NCBI GenBank assembly: GCA_963556145.1
Contig: OY744472.1
Coordinates: 4,588,001 to 4,652,000 of the forward strand
DNA length: 64,000 bases
Source of the DNA: Hygrocybe punicea
Taxonomy: Eukaryota; Basidiomycota; Agaricomycetes; Agaricales; Hygrophoraceae
Direction: 5' to 3'
In this document: piece after piece, positions 44,014 through 53,241 of the stretch
Numbering within the stretch: position 1 is the stretch's first letter
Layout: every line of letters begins with the position of its first letter
The notes under the pieces: model-generated
Database searches by the model: none
Told to the model about the DNA's origin: nothing
The model's input: only the letters and a program-made list of their open reading frames with translations
Program-made: the position numbers and the translations under genes

Positions 44014-45488
44014 CTACTTCGTCCCCAGACCACTCAGTCTCCATGCCATCGCCCTCCTAAACGCCGGAATGCGTCCCAGACACCACAGGGCCAAAAACAT
44101 GATTTGCCTGAGAATTCTCGACTGAAATCTGGCAGGGACGATCATGAAGCGTTTTGTCAAGTGAATAACGCTCATAGCGCGCTCGTGTCTGGCTGCGGCA
44201 TAATCCCGGAGGACCTTGTCGTTGTCATGCGAATCGGCTAGTTTGAGATGCTGTGCCAAGACAGCAGCGAGGCCGATAGCGTCGCGGATACCCAGGTTCA
44301 TGCCTTGTCCGCCAGCAGGTGAATGAATGTGTGCGGCATCTCCAACGAGAAATACGACGCCGCCGCCGCCACCACTTTGAGCGTCAGCCGAACCAGTATC
44401 ACCTCTGAACCGAACGAAGAAGCGTTCGGCGATGGCGGCGTGGGATTTGTACCGCGTGGACCAAATAGTCTGCGATACTTGAATCGGATTTGGATTTACG
44501 GAAGGATCAGAAGATAGATGGTTTGGGCCGTATTTATTCATTGCAGATTGGACGTAGGATGTTGGTGGAGCGTGGGGAGGGATGCCATCCTTGATGGGAA
44601 CATTGCAGATAAAACGATACACCGGTGTGTCTGGAGATCGTTCGAGTGCCTCAGGGGAAGGACCGGACACTGCTTCCGAAGGCAATGGGATGAGAAGGCT
44701 GAAGCCCTGTGGGCCGGCGAAGCCGGAAAGCTCTTTCGTCGGCAGAGGCGGATTTGGAGAAGATGAGAAAGTAATATCCGCGAGAACAAGTTGAGTGAAA
44801 TCGTTGTCAATGCTCTCGCCATCTGGATCCGCGAAGCCGATGCCCGAAATTTGGCGGATCTATATATATATACGAAATAAATAGTGGAAATTGACAGCGA
44901 AATGCAAAGATAGGTGTTCTCACTATAGATCTCGCTCCGTCCGCACCTATAACATAACGACACTGCATGGTTTCGCCAGTCTCAAAGGTGACGTCGATAA
45001 CGTTCTCCGAATTGTTTGTAGCCATTCCAACGACCTTGTATGGCCTGAAAACCCGCACTCCAGCCCCAACATTCTGCAGCCGCTCATACAAAACACGTTC
45101 TGTTATATTCTGGGGTAGAATGAGCACGAACGGGAAGCGGGTATCCTTTGCGATGGTAGAAAAATCTGCCAATACGATTTTATTATTGGTGCCCACGCGC
45201 ATTCCCATTTCGCTCCCTTTCACGCCTTCTTGAACTAATGGATCAGCGCAACCAATGGTATCGAGATCCTAAAGATTCGTGAATTATCTTACGCTATGGA
45301 AATAAAATAATGGGAGTCACCTCCAGGGTCGCAGCATGGATGGCGAAGGCACGAGAACAATTGTTCCCTTCCACGACAGCATCAACGAGCACGATGTCTT
45401 GACAACCTTGTTTAGCGAGAGCGATGGCACAAGTCAAACCAGTGGGACCGCCTCCAACGATGAGAAAGGTTGCGCGTTGAGGTAGCAT
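44014..45488 (-). CDS. FAD-dependent aromatic monooxygenase (PheA/TfdB type)
   Basis: Exons 45,488-45,321, 45,268-44,924 and 44,859-44,014 with introns of 52 and 64 nt; 1359 nt, 452 residues, all in frame. The N-terminus has the FAD dinucleotide fold (FLIVGGGPTGLTCAIALAKQG, residues 8-28). The GADGARSI motif that contacts FAD and NAD(P)H falls at residues 164-171, and VVFLVGDAAHIHSPAGGQGM binds the ribityl chain near residue 335. Members hydroxylate phenolic or polyketide substrates with NADPH and oxygen; the substrate here is unknown. The C-terminal thioredoxin-like domain of phenol hydroxylases is absent and the tail (FLALWCLGRIPAFRRAMAW) is hydrophobic, perhaps membrane-associated. A mariner MITE lies 103 bp upstream of the ATG. 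A decayed copy of exon 1 is at 56.5 kb. Confidence 0.88.
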
Positions 45489-45590
45489 GAGCCTAAGACT
45501 GATGATGGTAATAACTTCATGGTGGTACTAGTACTTTTATAGAGAGATCCAAGTTGGCTCCATGATCCGAAATCTTACGTTGATAGATTA

Positions 45591-46122
45591 CAGCCGTTTT
45601 CATTGAGGTGTGGAAACTCCAAAATTTGAAGGTGGCTGTGCATTTCCAAATATGTAGTCTGCCGAGATTCCGTGTACAATTTTGTAGTGCCGACTAAACA
45701 GGAAACAGGACACTTTTGCTTGTTCACGAGTAAGTGTAGATACAGAGAAGGCAATCTTTCAGTAATGGTACACTTTGTCCTGGATTTCATCAAGAAAGAG
45801 TTGGGGAGTTTTTGAGAAGGGAGATAATGAAAATGATATCAGATGTGATGAGTTTGCGCCCAAACTGTACTTTACAGGGATTGGAAGTGACCATATTTCC
45901 AGTGATCTGGAGGGCATGGTATACTGATGACTTCCTGATACCAAGTACCTTACAGATCCTGTTGACAGACATATTGTAATGGTGCAGTGGGAGCCATGTT
46001 GAGCATTTAGAGTACTTAGTTGGTGCTACAAAATTGTACACGGAATCTCGGCAGACTACATATTTGGAAATGCACAGCCACCTTCAAATTTTGGAGTTTC
46101 CACACCTCAATGAAAACGGCTG
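45591..46122. mobile_element. Tc1/mariner internal-deletion derivative (532 bp)
   Basis: TIRs of about 108 bp start CAGCCGTTTTCATTGAGGTG and are nearly perfect. The target TA is doubled at 45,589-45,590 and 46,123-46,124. Between them, on the minus strand, is only the N-terminal part of a transposase (SVNRICKVLGIRKSSVYHAL, then SLLKNSPTLFLDEIQDKV), i.e. the helix-turn-helix without the catalytic domain. TIR sequence differs from the 39-kb element, so it is a different family member. Confidence 0.85.
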
Positions 46123-46241
46123 TAATATAAGGTGGTGAGTCCGGTCGTTTGATTGCCGCTGACTAAAAACTACGTTTCTGGGTTTCAAATTAGCCGTCTT
46201 AGCCGTCTACCCGTGACGTAATAATCTCAATACCTGACAAC

Positions 46242-47400
46242 ATGTCTCGTGTAGTAGACAGTAGAATCGCACACCCAGCGTCCTCCCATGGTCGCCCCCT
46301 TCCAGATCAAGTGGCCCTCGCACCTTTGGATAGCGTTTCTGTCATATCAAGTTGGCCCTCTGCGGGCAAAGTGGTGCAGGATTTCCTAGATGAAAATGAT
46401 GAAGGATGCCTCATCACAAATGTACACCGGCATACTGATAAAATGGCACATTGGATCAACGCACAGCGATGCGATGAAGACCAGAAGTGGGATGTAGTGA
46501 GTTCAACTTTCGACCCCTAATCAGGCAGCCTATGTACTGATGACAGCCAATAAAAGGCACAACTGCTTATCGAACTTGGTATCACTTTTCCGACCTTCAA
46601 ATTGGACCATCCAACAAATCTTTCTTGGCATATGTTTGACGATAATATGCTGCATTACAGGCTGACATGTTCTTGGTCATAGTTGATGCTTCGCTCCATA
46701 TCACACTTGACAAATATGAATTTATCGCAGTTACAGTATTGCTTAAAACTGGTCAACAGCTCCTAAAAATACTTGAGGACGATCTTGATAGACGTCAAAA
46801 ACTAATCATGTCTGGTAATATATATAATATGGCAACTCAGAGAGTAGTTCTGGTAAGCATTAGTGATGTTCTTTCCACTTACTAAGCTGAAACTGCCCAT
46901 GCTCCTTCAGTTTGAAGATGGAATTACAAGACCAGAGCTTCAGCTAGTAGTTCTCCACCCCCACCAACTACTCCCAAATGGTCTTGCATTACAGTGACGA
47001 GCTTTTGATGAAGATGGTGAATGCATCGGTTACCTTGTTGCATGCCAAGACCAAATTCTTCGAGAAACTCTCGACCCCAATGATCTCACGTTGCCCCCCT
47101 TCCCTCCATTTGTTCAACAGACATATCGAAACGACACCGTCCTAAATGTCTGGTTTGTTTTAATTAATGTGGATATCAAATTCCGTCACTTCCAGAAGAA
47201 CTTTGGATTAAACCAACTCCACCCATCTGTTACATTTTACAACTCCGCAACTCTGATTCCGACTCCATTGCCCACCATGATGATTCCGCTTTACCACACC
47301 TTCCTTTTTCGTTCCCCTTTGCCTTTTGTCTTCTTTTGGACATTGTTGTTTATTCTTGTTCTTGTTCCCTTTTTATCCTTTCTTCTAGAACAATCCAGAC
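46242..47400 (+). pseudogene. Hypothetical multi-exon gene, one stop, cut by solo LTR
   Basis: ATG at 46,242 (MSRVVDSRIAHPASSHGRPL). The first exon ends WINAQRCDEDQKWDV before a GTGAGT donor at 46,498. Further exon-like stretches read YRTWYHFSDLQIGPSNKSFL, ADMFLVIVDASLHITLDKYE ... MSGNIYNMATQRVVL (GTAAGC donor at 46,853) and FEDGITRPELQLVVLHPHQL, then an in-frame TGA near 46,998, then AFDEDGECIGYLVACQDQIL. A last exon begins after TTCTAG at 47,390 and is cut by the solo LTR at 47,404. The family is not recognised. Intron signals are good, so it was a real gene, possibly a transposon passenger. Confidence 0.45.
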
Positions 47401-47403
47401 CGA

Positions 47404-47998
47404 TGTGACAGCGAGTGTGGTTGTAGATCCAAATGGGAATCTACTGTGAAGGGTGATCAGCTAAGAAGTGATCAGAGGAATTTAGTTTCTTTTAGAAAGG
47501 TCTAGTCAATCCAACCCAAATCCAGGGGTTCTGGAATCAGAGGGTGAGTGTGGGGAAAGGACTATGAGCGGTGTAGATGATATGAAGAGTGGACTCAGAA
47601 ATAGAACTAAAGCGGGACGATAAGACGTGAGGGGGAATGGTATCCTGTATTTTCTATATGGTTTGTAGTATAAATGTGCTACTTTTATACTACTGTGAGG
47701 GATCCTGTGCTGTAGTAACCATGTACTACAAGCGAAGGCTGTAAATGATAGGGGGAGTGGAGTGGAGGAATGGTGGAGTGGTGCTATGTACTAGGAGATG
47801 GGAAATGAAGATACATGATATATAACTATATACGTACTGATTCCGGATTGTTAGGGACATTGCATCTTGAGTAGGAACAATTCTGGAGCCGGAATCCGGT
47901 GCGGAATCAAACGGAATCGATGATACAGGAATGGGAATGGATGGGAATGGTGTCTGATATGAAGGGGAAATGGATCCACACAATCCAGAGCCTCTACA
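47404..47998 (-). mobile_element. Solo LTR D, copy 2
   Basis: Reverse complement of the split LTR at 16,151/32,035: starts TGTAGAGGCTCT at 47,998 and ends GCTGTCACA at 47,404, 595 bp. A perfect 4-bp duplication CCGA flanks it (47,400-47,403 and 47,999-48,002), i.e. TCGG in the LTR's orientation. It contains a TATA-like TATAAAAG near 47,673. Confidence 0.88.
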
Positions 47999-48002
47999 CC
48001 GA

Positions 48003-48857
48003 CCATGGACACATCCACGTGACCTTGCTGTACCCGAATAGTCTCCTTGCCGGTGGACATCATCACTATTGTCTTTTCCCTCACCATGACATATTGTTTA
48101 CTTCATCCCACAACACACTTCAGGCCACCCGATTTCCTAAACTTGTAGATGTAACTGAATGGGTTGTATGTTACTTCTACATGTTGAGAAATAACAGGTC
48201 TGGCCCAGGGCTAATATCCATGTCTCTGGGCTGTCCCTGGGCTGTCCCTGGTGCCAGGGGGTCATTTGGGATGTCCCAAACTAATTTTTGGATCTTTTTT
48301 TGAATTTTCTTTTTTTGCTTTGGCCACAATGATAGAGTGGTTATTAGTCAATGGAATCATCATATACAACATATGATAGCTGTATAGCTACATGCATGTG
48401 ACTTGTAGACTCTGGTTGACCACAGCCAATTCAGAAGGATGATGTTGGTTGTCAAGATTGCAATCATATAGCTACTCAGTCTTCATGACAGAGCATATTT
48501 AATTATGATGGACAAGGAAAAGGAATTGAACTAGAAAAGAACAATTAATATTCTTTGACATAATATTGAGAAGCTGCTTAAAGAACATTCTGCTCATGGA
48601 ACTGACTATGATCTACTATTCAAACTAAATATTAGTAGATGTTAGCCAATCAAAATGCAACATGTTGATTTGTCTCCAGAATGTTCTGAGATTCAAGAGA
48701 ATGAACTGGGAGAGTGTAGAGATATCTTGTGAAAGGACAGTAGAATAGCCCATGTCTGACACTGAGTTATTATAAGCATGATAGTAGAAGATTCTTTGTA
48801 TACATGTTTGCTGGCTCTGGTACCGTGCAGGGATATCCTATGAACTGAAGTGGAACA
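48003..48857. other. No gene recognised
   Basis: The first 150 bases may continue the disrupted gene to the left. CTGTCCCTGGG repeated near 48,220-48,255 is an outlier of the tandem array further right. The rest is AT-rich and featureless. Confidence 0.3.
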
Positions 48858-49252
48858 TCCCATAAACAGACCTGGGACATTCCAATATAGACTTGAGGCA
48901 TCCCATGAACAGCAGTGGGACATCCCATCAGAGACCTGGGGCATCCCATTACAGTCCTGGGACATCCCATCAGAGCCCTGGAACATCCTATTACAATCCT
49001 GGGATGTCCCAGTGACATCCTTGGGACATCCCACTATAGACCTGGGACATCCCCATACAACCCTGGGTCAGCCCATTAGAGACCTGGGACGTCCCTGTGA
49101 CAGCCCTGGGACATCCCACTATAGACCTGGGACATCCCCATACAGACCTGGGACGTCCCTGGGACATCCCATACAGACCTGGGACAGCCCATTAGAGACC
49201 TGGGACATCCCTGGGACAGCCCTGGGACAGCCCAGTAGAGACCTGGGACATG
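48858..49252. repeat. Degenerate tandem array with GGGAC(A/G)TCCC palindromes
   Basis: About 16 units of 20-30 bp, consensus GACCTGGGACATCCCATTA. Each contains the 10-bp palindrome GGGACGTCCC or GGGACATCCC. Spacing between palindromes varies, so it is a cluster of inverted motifs more than a clean satellite. Open frames over it are a by-product. Confidence 0.75.
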
Positions 49253-49372
49253 CAACTACTTAAAATAGATATAGCAAATTAAATAATTATTTTACCTAAA
49301 TACATGGTATTCTACTTCATCAGGGGAGAGGCAGGGAGGTGGAGGTGGAGGAGAGGAGAGGAGAGGGGGCAA

Positions 49373-50649
49373 TAGTGTTGCCAAAGTTCAGTTCAGTCTG
49401 GTTCCGACTCTTTTTGGCGGAACCGCGAACTGAACTTTGGGTCCGGTTTGGCGCATGGCCAAACCTGGACCCAGACGGCGTCAAACCGTCTCTCCGCATT
49501 TGGTCTGGGTTCAGACGCGGTCTGAAACCCAGACCGAGGTGGGCTCACCCTGTCCATTCTCCTCGCGAATGGCAGGCACATATCAATAGATATGGCGCTG
49601 CACTTCGCGAGGTAGATGGGTGCTGGGGAGCCCTCCGGTGTCCCCAAGGGATGTGGAGGGATGGGGGGTCTTGTCCCATGGTCCCTGCGTGGCATTGCCA
49701 GCACTGCTGCTGCCAACCATTGTCCTCGTCAGGGTGGTGGTATGGTTGTGGTGGTGTTGCCAGCTGCTGTTGCTGCTGTTGCCATTGCTGCTGCTGCTGT
49801 TGCTGCTGCTGCTGGCATTGCTGCTGCTGCCGCTGGCCGTTGCCATTGCCGTTGCCATTGCCTTGCTGCCACTGGTGGTGGTGGTGTTGTGGCTGTCCAT
49901 GTCTGTTGGCATTGGATGGCTTGGTGCAGCAGCAGCAGCTGCTGCTGCCAGTACTGCTGTTGTCCTCGTCGGGTGGTGGTATGGTCGCGGCGGTGTTGCT
50001 GCCACGGCGTTGCTGCTGCTGCTGGCGTTGCTGCTGTGGCCGGTGTTGCTGCTGTGGCCGGTGTTGCTGCTGTTGCCGGTGCTGCTGCTGCTGCTGCTGT
50101 CATCGTTGTTGCCATTGCCATTCCATCATCGTTGTTGACGTTGCCGTTGCCGTTGCCACCGCTGGTGGTGGTGGTGGTGGTGTTGCGGCTGTCCCACATC
50201 CATTGGCATCGCATTGGCATTGGGAACCACATGGTGGTGTGCTCACAATGTGGTCGGGGTCAAGTTTCCTGTAACAGATAATATTAGCAAAGGTAATATA
50301 ATTGATGACACTTACCTGTATTCATGAACGCGACATTGACAATGTCGCGTTCATTGGCCTTGCATTGTTGCGGGGTTGGTGAAGAAAAGCTGATGGTCAC
50401 ATGATACCGTTTAACATGGAAAAGTAAGTAAAGAAATACGAAAAACAAATGAAATAAATACCTTAAAAATATCCGCGTTCACGGTTTGGACACGGTTTGG
50501 AGCCATTCAGGAAATCCGGCCGGCCTCGAAACCCTGAACCAAACCCACGGTCCAGTTCAGCATTTGGCTGAACTTAGACTGAACCTAGGGTTCGGTTCAG
50601 GGTTTGAACCGGGTTTGGCTAGGTTCGGAACCGAACTACGGCAACACTA
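49373..50649. mobile_element. hAT-type non-autonomous element, copy 1 (8-bp TSD)
   Basis: Ends TAGTGTTGCC and GGCAACACTA, flanked by the perfect 8-bp repeat GGGGGCAA (49,365-49,372 and 50,650-50,657). Subterminal regions are packed with GGTTC/GAACC motifs (GGTTCGGAACCGAAC and variants), likely transposase sites. The centre (about 49,730-50,200) is GCTGCTGTTGCC-type triplet repeat. No transposase domain is present; long frames there are low-complexity on both strands. Confidence 0.88.
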
Positions 50650-50657
50650 GGGGGCAA

Positions 50658-51213
50658 TGGCAGGGGGAATGGCAGGGGGTGGGCAGGGGGAATGGCAGGG
50701 GGTGGGCAGGGGGAATGGCAGGGGGTGGGCAGGGGGAATGGCAGGGGGTGGGCAGGGGGAATGGCAGGGGGTGGGCAGGGGGAATGGCAGGGGGTGGGCA
50801 GGGGGAATGGCAGGGGGTGGGCAGGGGGAATGGCAGGGGGTGGGCAGGGGGAATGGCAGGGGGTGGGCAGGGGGAATGGCAGGGGGTGGGCAGGGGGAAT
50901 GGCAGGGGGTGGGCAGGGGGAATGGCAGGGGGTGGGCAGGGGGAATGGCAGGGGGTGGGCAGGGGGAATGGCAGGGGGTGGGCAGGGGGAATGGCAGGGG
51001 GTGGGCAGGGGGAATGGCAGGGGGTGGGCAGGGGGAATGGCAGGGGGTGGGCAGGGGGAATGGCAGGGGGTGGGCAGGGGGAATGGCAGGGGGTGGGCAG
51101 GGGGAATGGCAGGGGGTGGGCAGGGGGAATGGCAGGGGGTGGGCAGGGGGAATGGCAGGGGGTGGGCAGGGGGAATGGCAGGGGGTGGGCAGGGGGAATG
51201 GCAGGGGGTGGGC
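50658..51213. repeat. 23-bp minisatellite, about 24 copies
   Basis: Unit AATGGCAGGGGGTGGGCAGGGGG repeated without visible change from about 50,667 to 51,210, starting right at the hAT target duplication. It is G-rich on the plus strand (runs of five G). Because 23 is not a multiple of 3 and the unit lacks stops, several frames on both strands stay open as 23-residue repeats; I do not regard them as genes. Confidence 0.95.
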
Positions 51214-51390
51214 AGGGGGAGAAGGGGCAGAAGGTGGATGGGAGGTGGGGATGGTGGATGGTAGGCAGGAGGAGAAGGGGCAGGTTAGGAAGGGGGAGAA
51301 GGGGTAGGAGCCAGTCAGGGGGAGAAGGGAAAGGAGGGGGGAGGAGGGGAAGGGGAAAGAGGGAAAGGGAGGGACCAACACAATTACATA

Positions 51391-51882
51391 CTGGTGTTCC
51401 CCTGGTGTCCACGCCCCTCCACGTCCTGGTCTGGAAGAATGTCTCTCAGTTTCTTGTCAAGCATGTTGAAATCATGATCACAAAAGTGAGCAGGACGCTT
51501 CCTGTGACATTTTGTGGGTCTTGTCTCATCATACCGGTTTGGTGTTACTGAAGTAGAGGTATCACCCATCAACTGGCAGCAAAAAAAGCGGGGCATTAGA
51601 TAAGCTTTGGGAGGTATAAGAGCTGGTTCATACCTGTGTGCTATCAAGCGCGGAAAACGATGTGGCCACCTGTGACTCATCATCAATGACCATTGCAGAA
51701 GCTTCGTTGATCGCATTCAGAAAGGAGATCTTCCTTTTTCTGGTGGCGAGGATATCTTTGGCTTTGTTCAAGTCTTTCGAAAGGTGACTTTTACTTCTTT
51801 TGCACATGTTCTGGTGATTCTTGAATGCTCCCAAGTGGCTGAACATCCTCCCGCAATCACAGGTTTGACCAAACATGTCCAT
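51391..51882 (-). pseudogene. Zinc-finger start of a transposon-associated gene, truncated
   Basis: ATG at 51,882 (MDMFGQTCDCGRMFSHLGAF) leads to a C-X-C...H-X3-C finger (CDCGRMFSHLGAFKNHQNMC), a Lys-rich coil and a GTATGA donor at 51,634. A 56-nt intron (to GCTGCCAG at 51,579) is followed by exon 2 (LMGDTSTSVTPNRYDETRPT ... DQDVEGRGHQGNTS), which ends in a CCAGTATGT donor-like sequence before a TAA. Such single degenerate fingers at the N-terminus are known to me from Plavaka/CACTA-like proteins of agaricomycetes; that link is tentative. The rest of the gene is missing and the minisatellite begins about 180 bp on. Confidence 0.45.
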
Positions 51883-51899
51883 GATGGACTTGAGGAAGA

Positions 51900-53099
51900 T
51901 TCAATTTTGACCTGAAATATGTGAATGGTTGCAAATCAGGGTGTAATTCTAGATTACTCACTTGGACGAGCCCAAGCTCTCTAGCCTGAGGGACTCACAC
52001 TTGTTGAAAACTTTGAAAGTATGGAGCAACACGCTGCTTAATGTGACTTCAAAACTGGATATTCAGGCATTTGGTACTTCGGTAAGAATACAATATTTTT
52101 CTTGTGCATTACAAAGCAAAACGATTTTGGGGACTGACTTGGGTCTAAATCACATGCCTTTGGCCGGACCATCTATGTGTGTACTGGATTTGGATGATGA
52201 TGTACTAATGTTTTGTTTGGAGTATGTCGATGATTTCTGATGACAGTTACCGATGCAATGAAATGCAGAGGCAAGTCCAACTAACCTTGGTGAGTCATAT
52301 TTTCATGCCCATCAACAGACTTCTTCAAAGCTGTCCATCGCCTTTGAAGTGACTGTATAGTCTATGACCCATTTTATTGGAGTTGTTGCCAGTTGATATC
52401 ATCATTGCTGCACACCATCAAATTGATTCTGTGGTGGGGTGAGATTTCATATGTATCTTCTCGCTGACTTCGCTCCAGGGGATTTCTGAATCATTAAATG
52501 CGTTTTCCCTTTGCTTAGCCTGTATCTTGTTGATGATCCCTATGAGTTCGACTTCCTCAGCTTTTGTCCATCGCCCTTGAAAGGTCTAAGTGAATTTCTG
52601 CCAGGGCTTCGACCATTATTACATACCAGTGACCTGTACTTCCCAATATTTGAGGTGGTTCATAATGTTGGCTCAAAGAACAAAAATAAAGAAAAACACA
52701 GTATATGTACTTTTAGCCTGTGAAGAAATGAACAAATTTCTCCCTACAATCTTGTTCATAGGAGCTCTTCTGATGCCATAATTGTACAATATCATATTGG
52801 GTGTCAAAAAATATGAGTTTACCTCTTATTTCATCTACAACTCATCATACACTAAATATTGTTCAAATGTAATTACAGGAGCTGACAGCCATTAGAAAAT
52901 AGTACAACTTTCCCTCCATAACCATCTCAATCTGTGCAGTATTTCAGGAGATACAAGATTGAGCACAGTAAATTTGGCTAAGTCCATACTTTTCAATTGA
53001 TTCAAAAAATTCCAAAAAGTGTCAAGATACCTGCAAACGGCTGTAATTTATCTAGGAACCTCACTATATTATTCTAAATATTTAAATACACCATTCCTG
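51900..53099. other. No gene recognised
   Basis: AT-rich. An isolated ACGGCTGTAATTTATC at 53,037 looks like the right end of a Tc1/mariner element, but no matching left end was found. Small frames (e.g. 52,511-52,723) have no recognisable product. Confidence 0.3.
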
Positions 53100-53241
53100 T
53101 CATCCTGGTGGTCAAAAATATGGGGGGGGCTGGTGGGGCAGAGGGCAGCAACACGAGGGATTTCCACCCCCGCCCTCTCATTTTATATGGTAATGAGGCA
53201 TGGGGGGGTCTGTACTGGCCGGGGTTGGTCGAAAATGGCGG
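53100..53241. repeat. Degenerate satellite unit, left of element C
   Basis: GGTGGTCAAAAATATGGGGG...GGTTGGTCGAAAATGGCGG is a unit of the same family as 55,866-56,180 (GGGGTGGTCAAAAACGGGGCGGG and so on) and, more distantly, the satellite after 63,040 read on the minus strand. Element C inserted between the two parts. Confidence 0.55.

Noticed and set aside
48850..49263. CRISPR-like array
   Set aside because: Units overlap, spacing is irregular and there are no unique spacers; the genome is eukaryotic.
49339..50281. Long Cys/Leu/Ala-rich frames over the hAT core (also 59,562-60,388)
   Set aside because: CTG/CAG triplet repeats read in all phases on both strands; no domain and no codon bias.
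50604..51551. 315-residue Gly/Trp-rich and 258-residue Pro/His-rich long open frames on opposite strands
   Set aside because: They are produced by the 23-bp minisatellite, which lacks stops in several frames; the 23-residue repeat is purely arithmetic.
53037..53053. Right end of a third Tc1/mariner element (ACGGCTGTAATTTATC)
   Set aside because: No matching inverted left end was found within 2 kb, so it could be chance.
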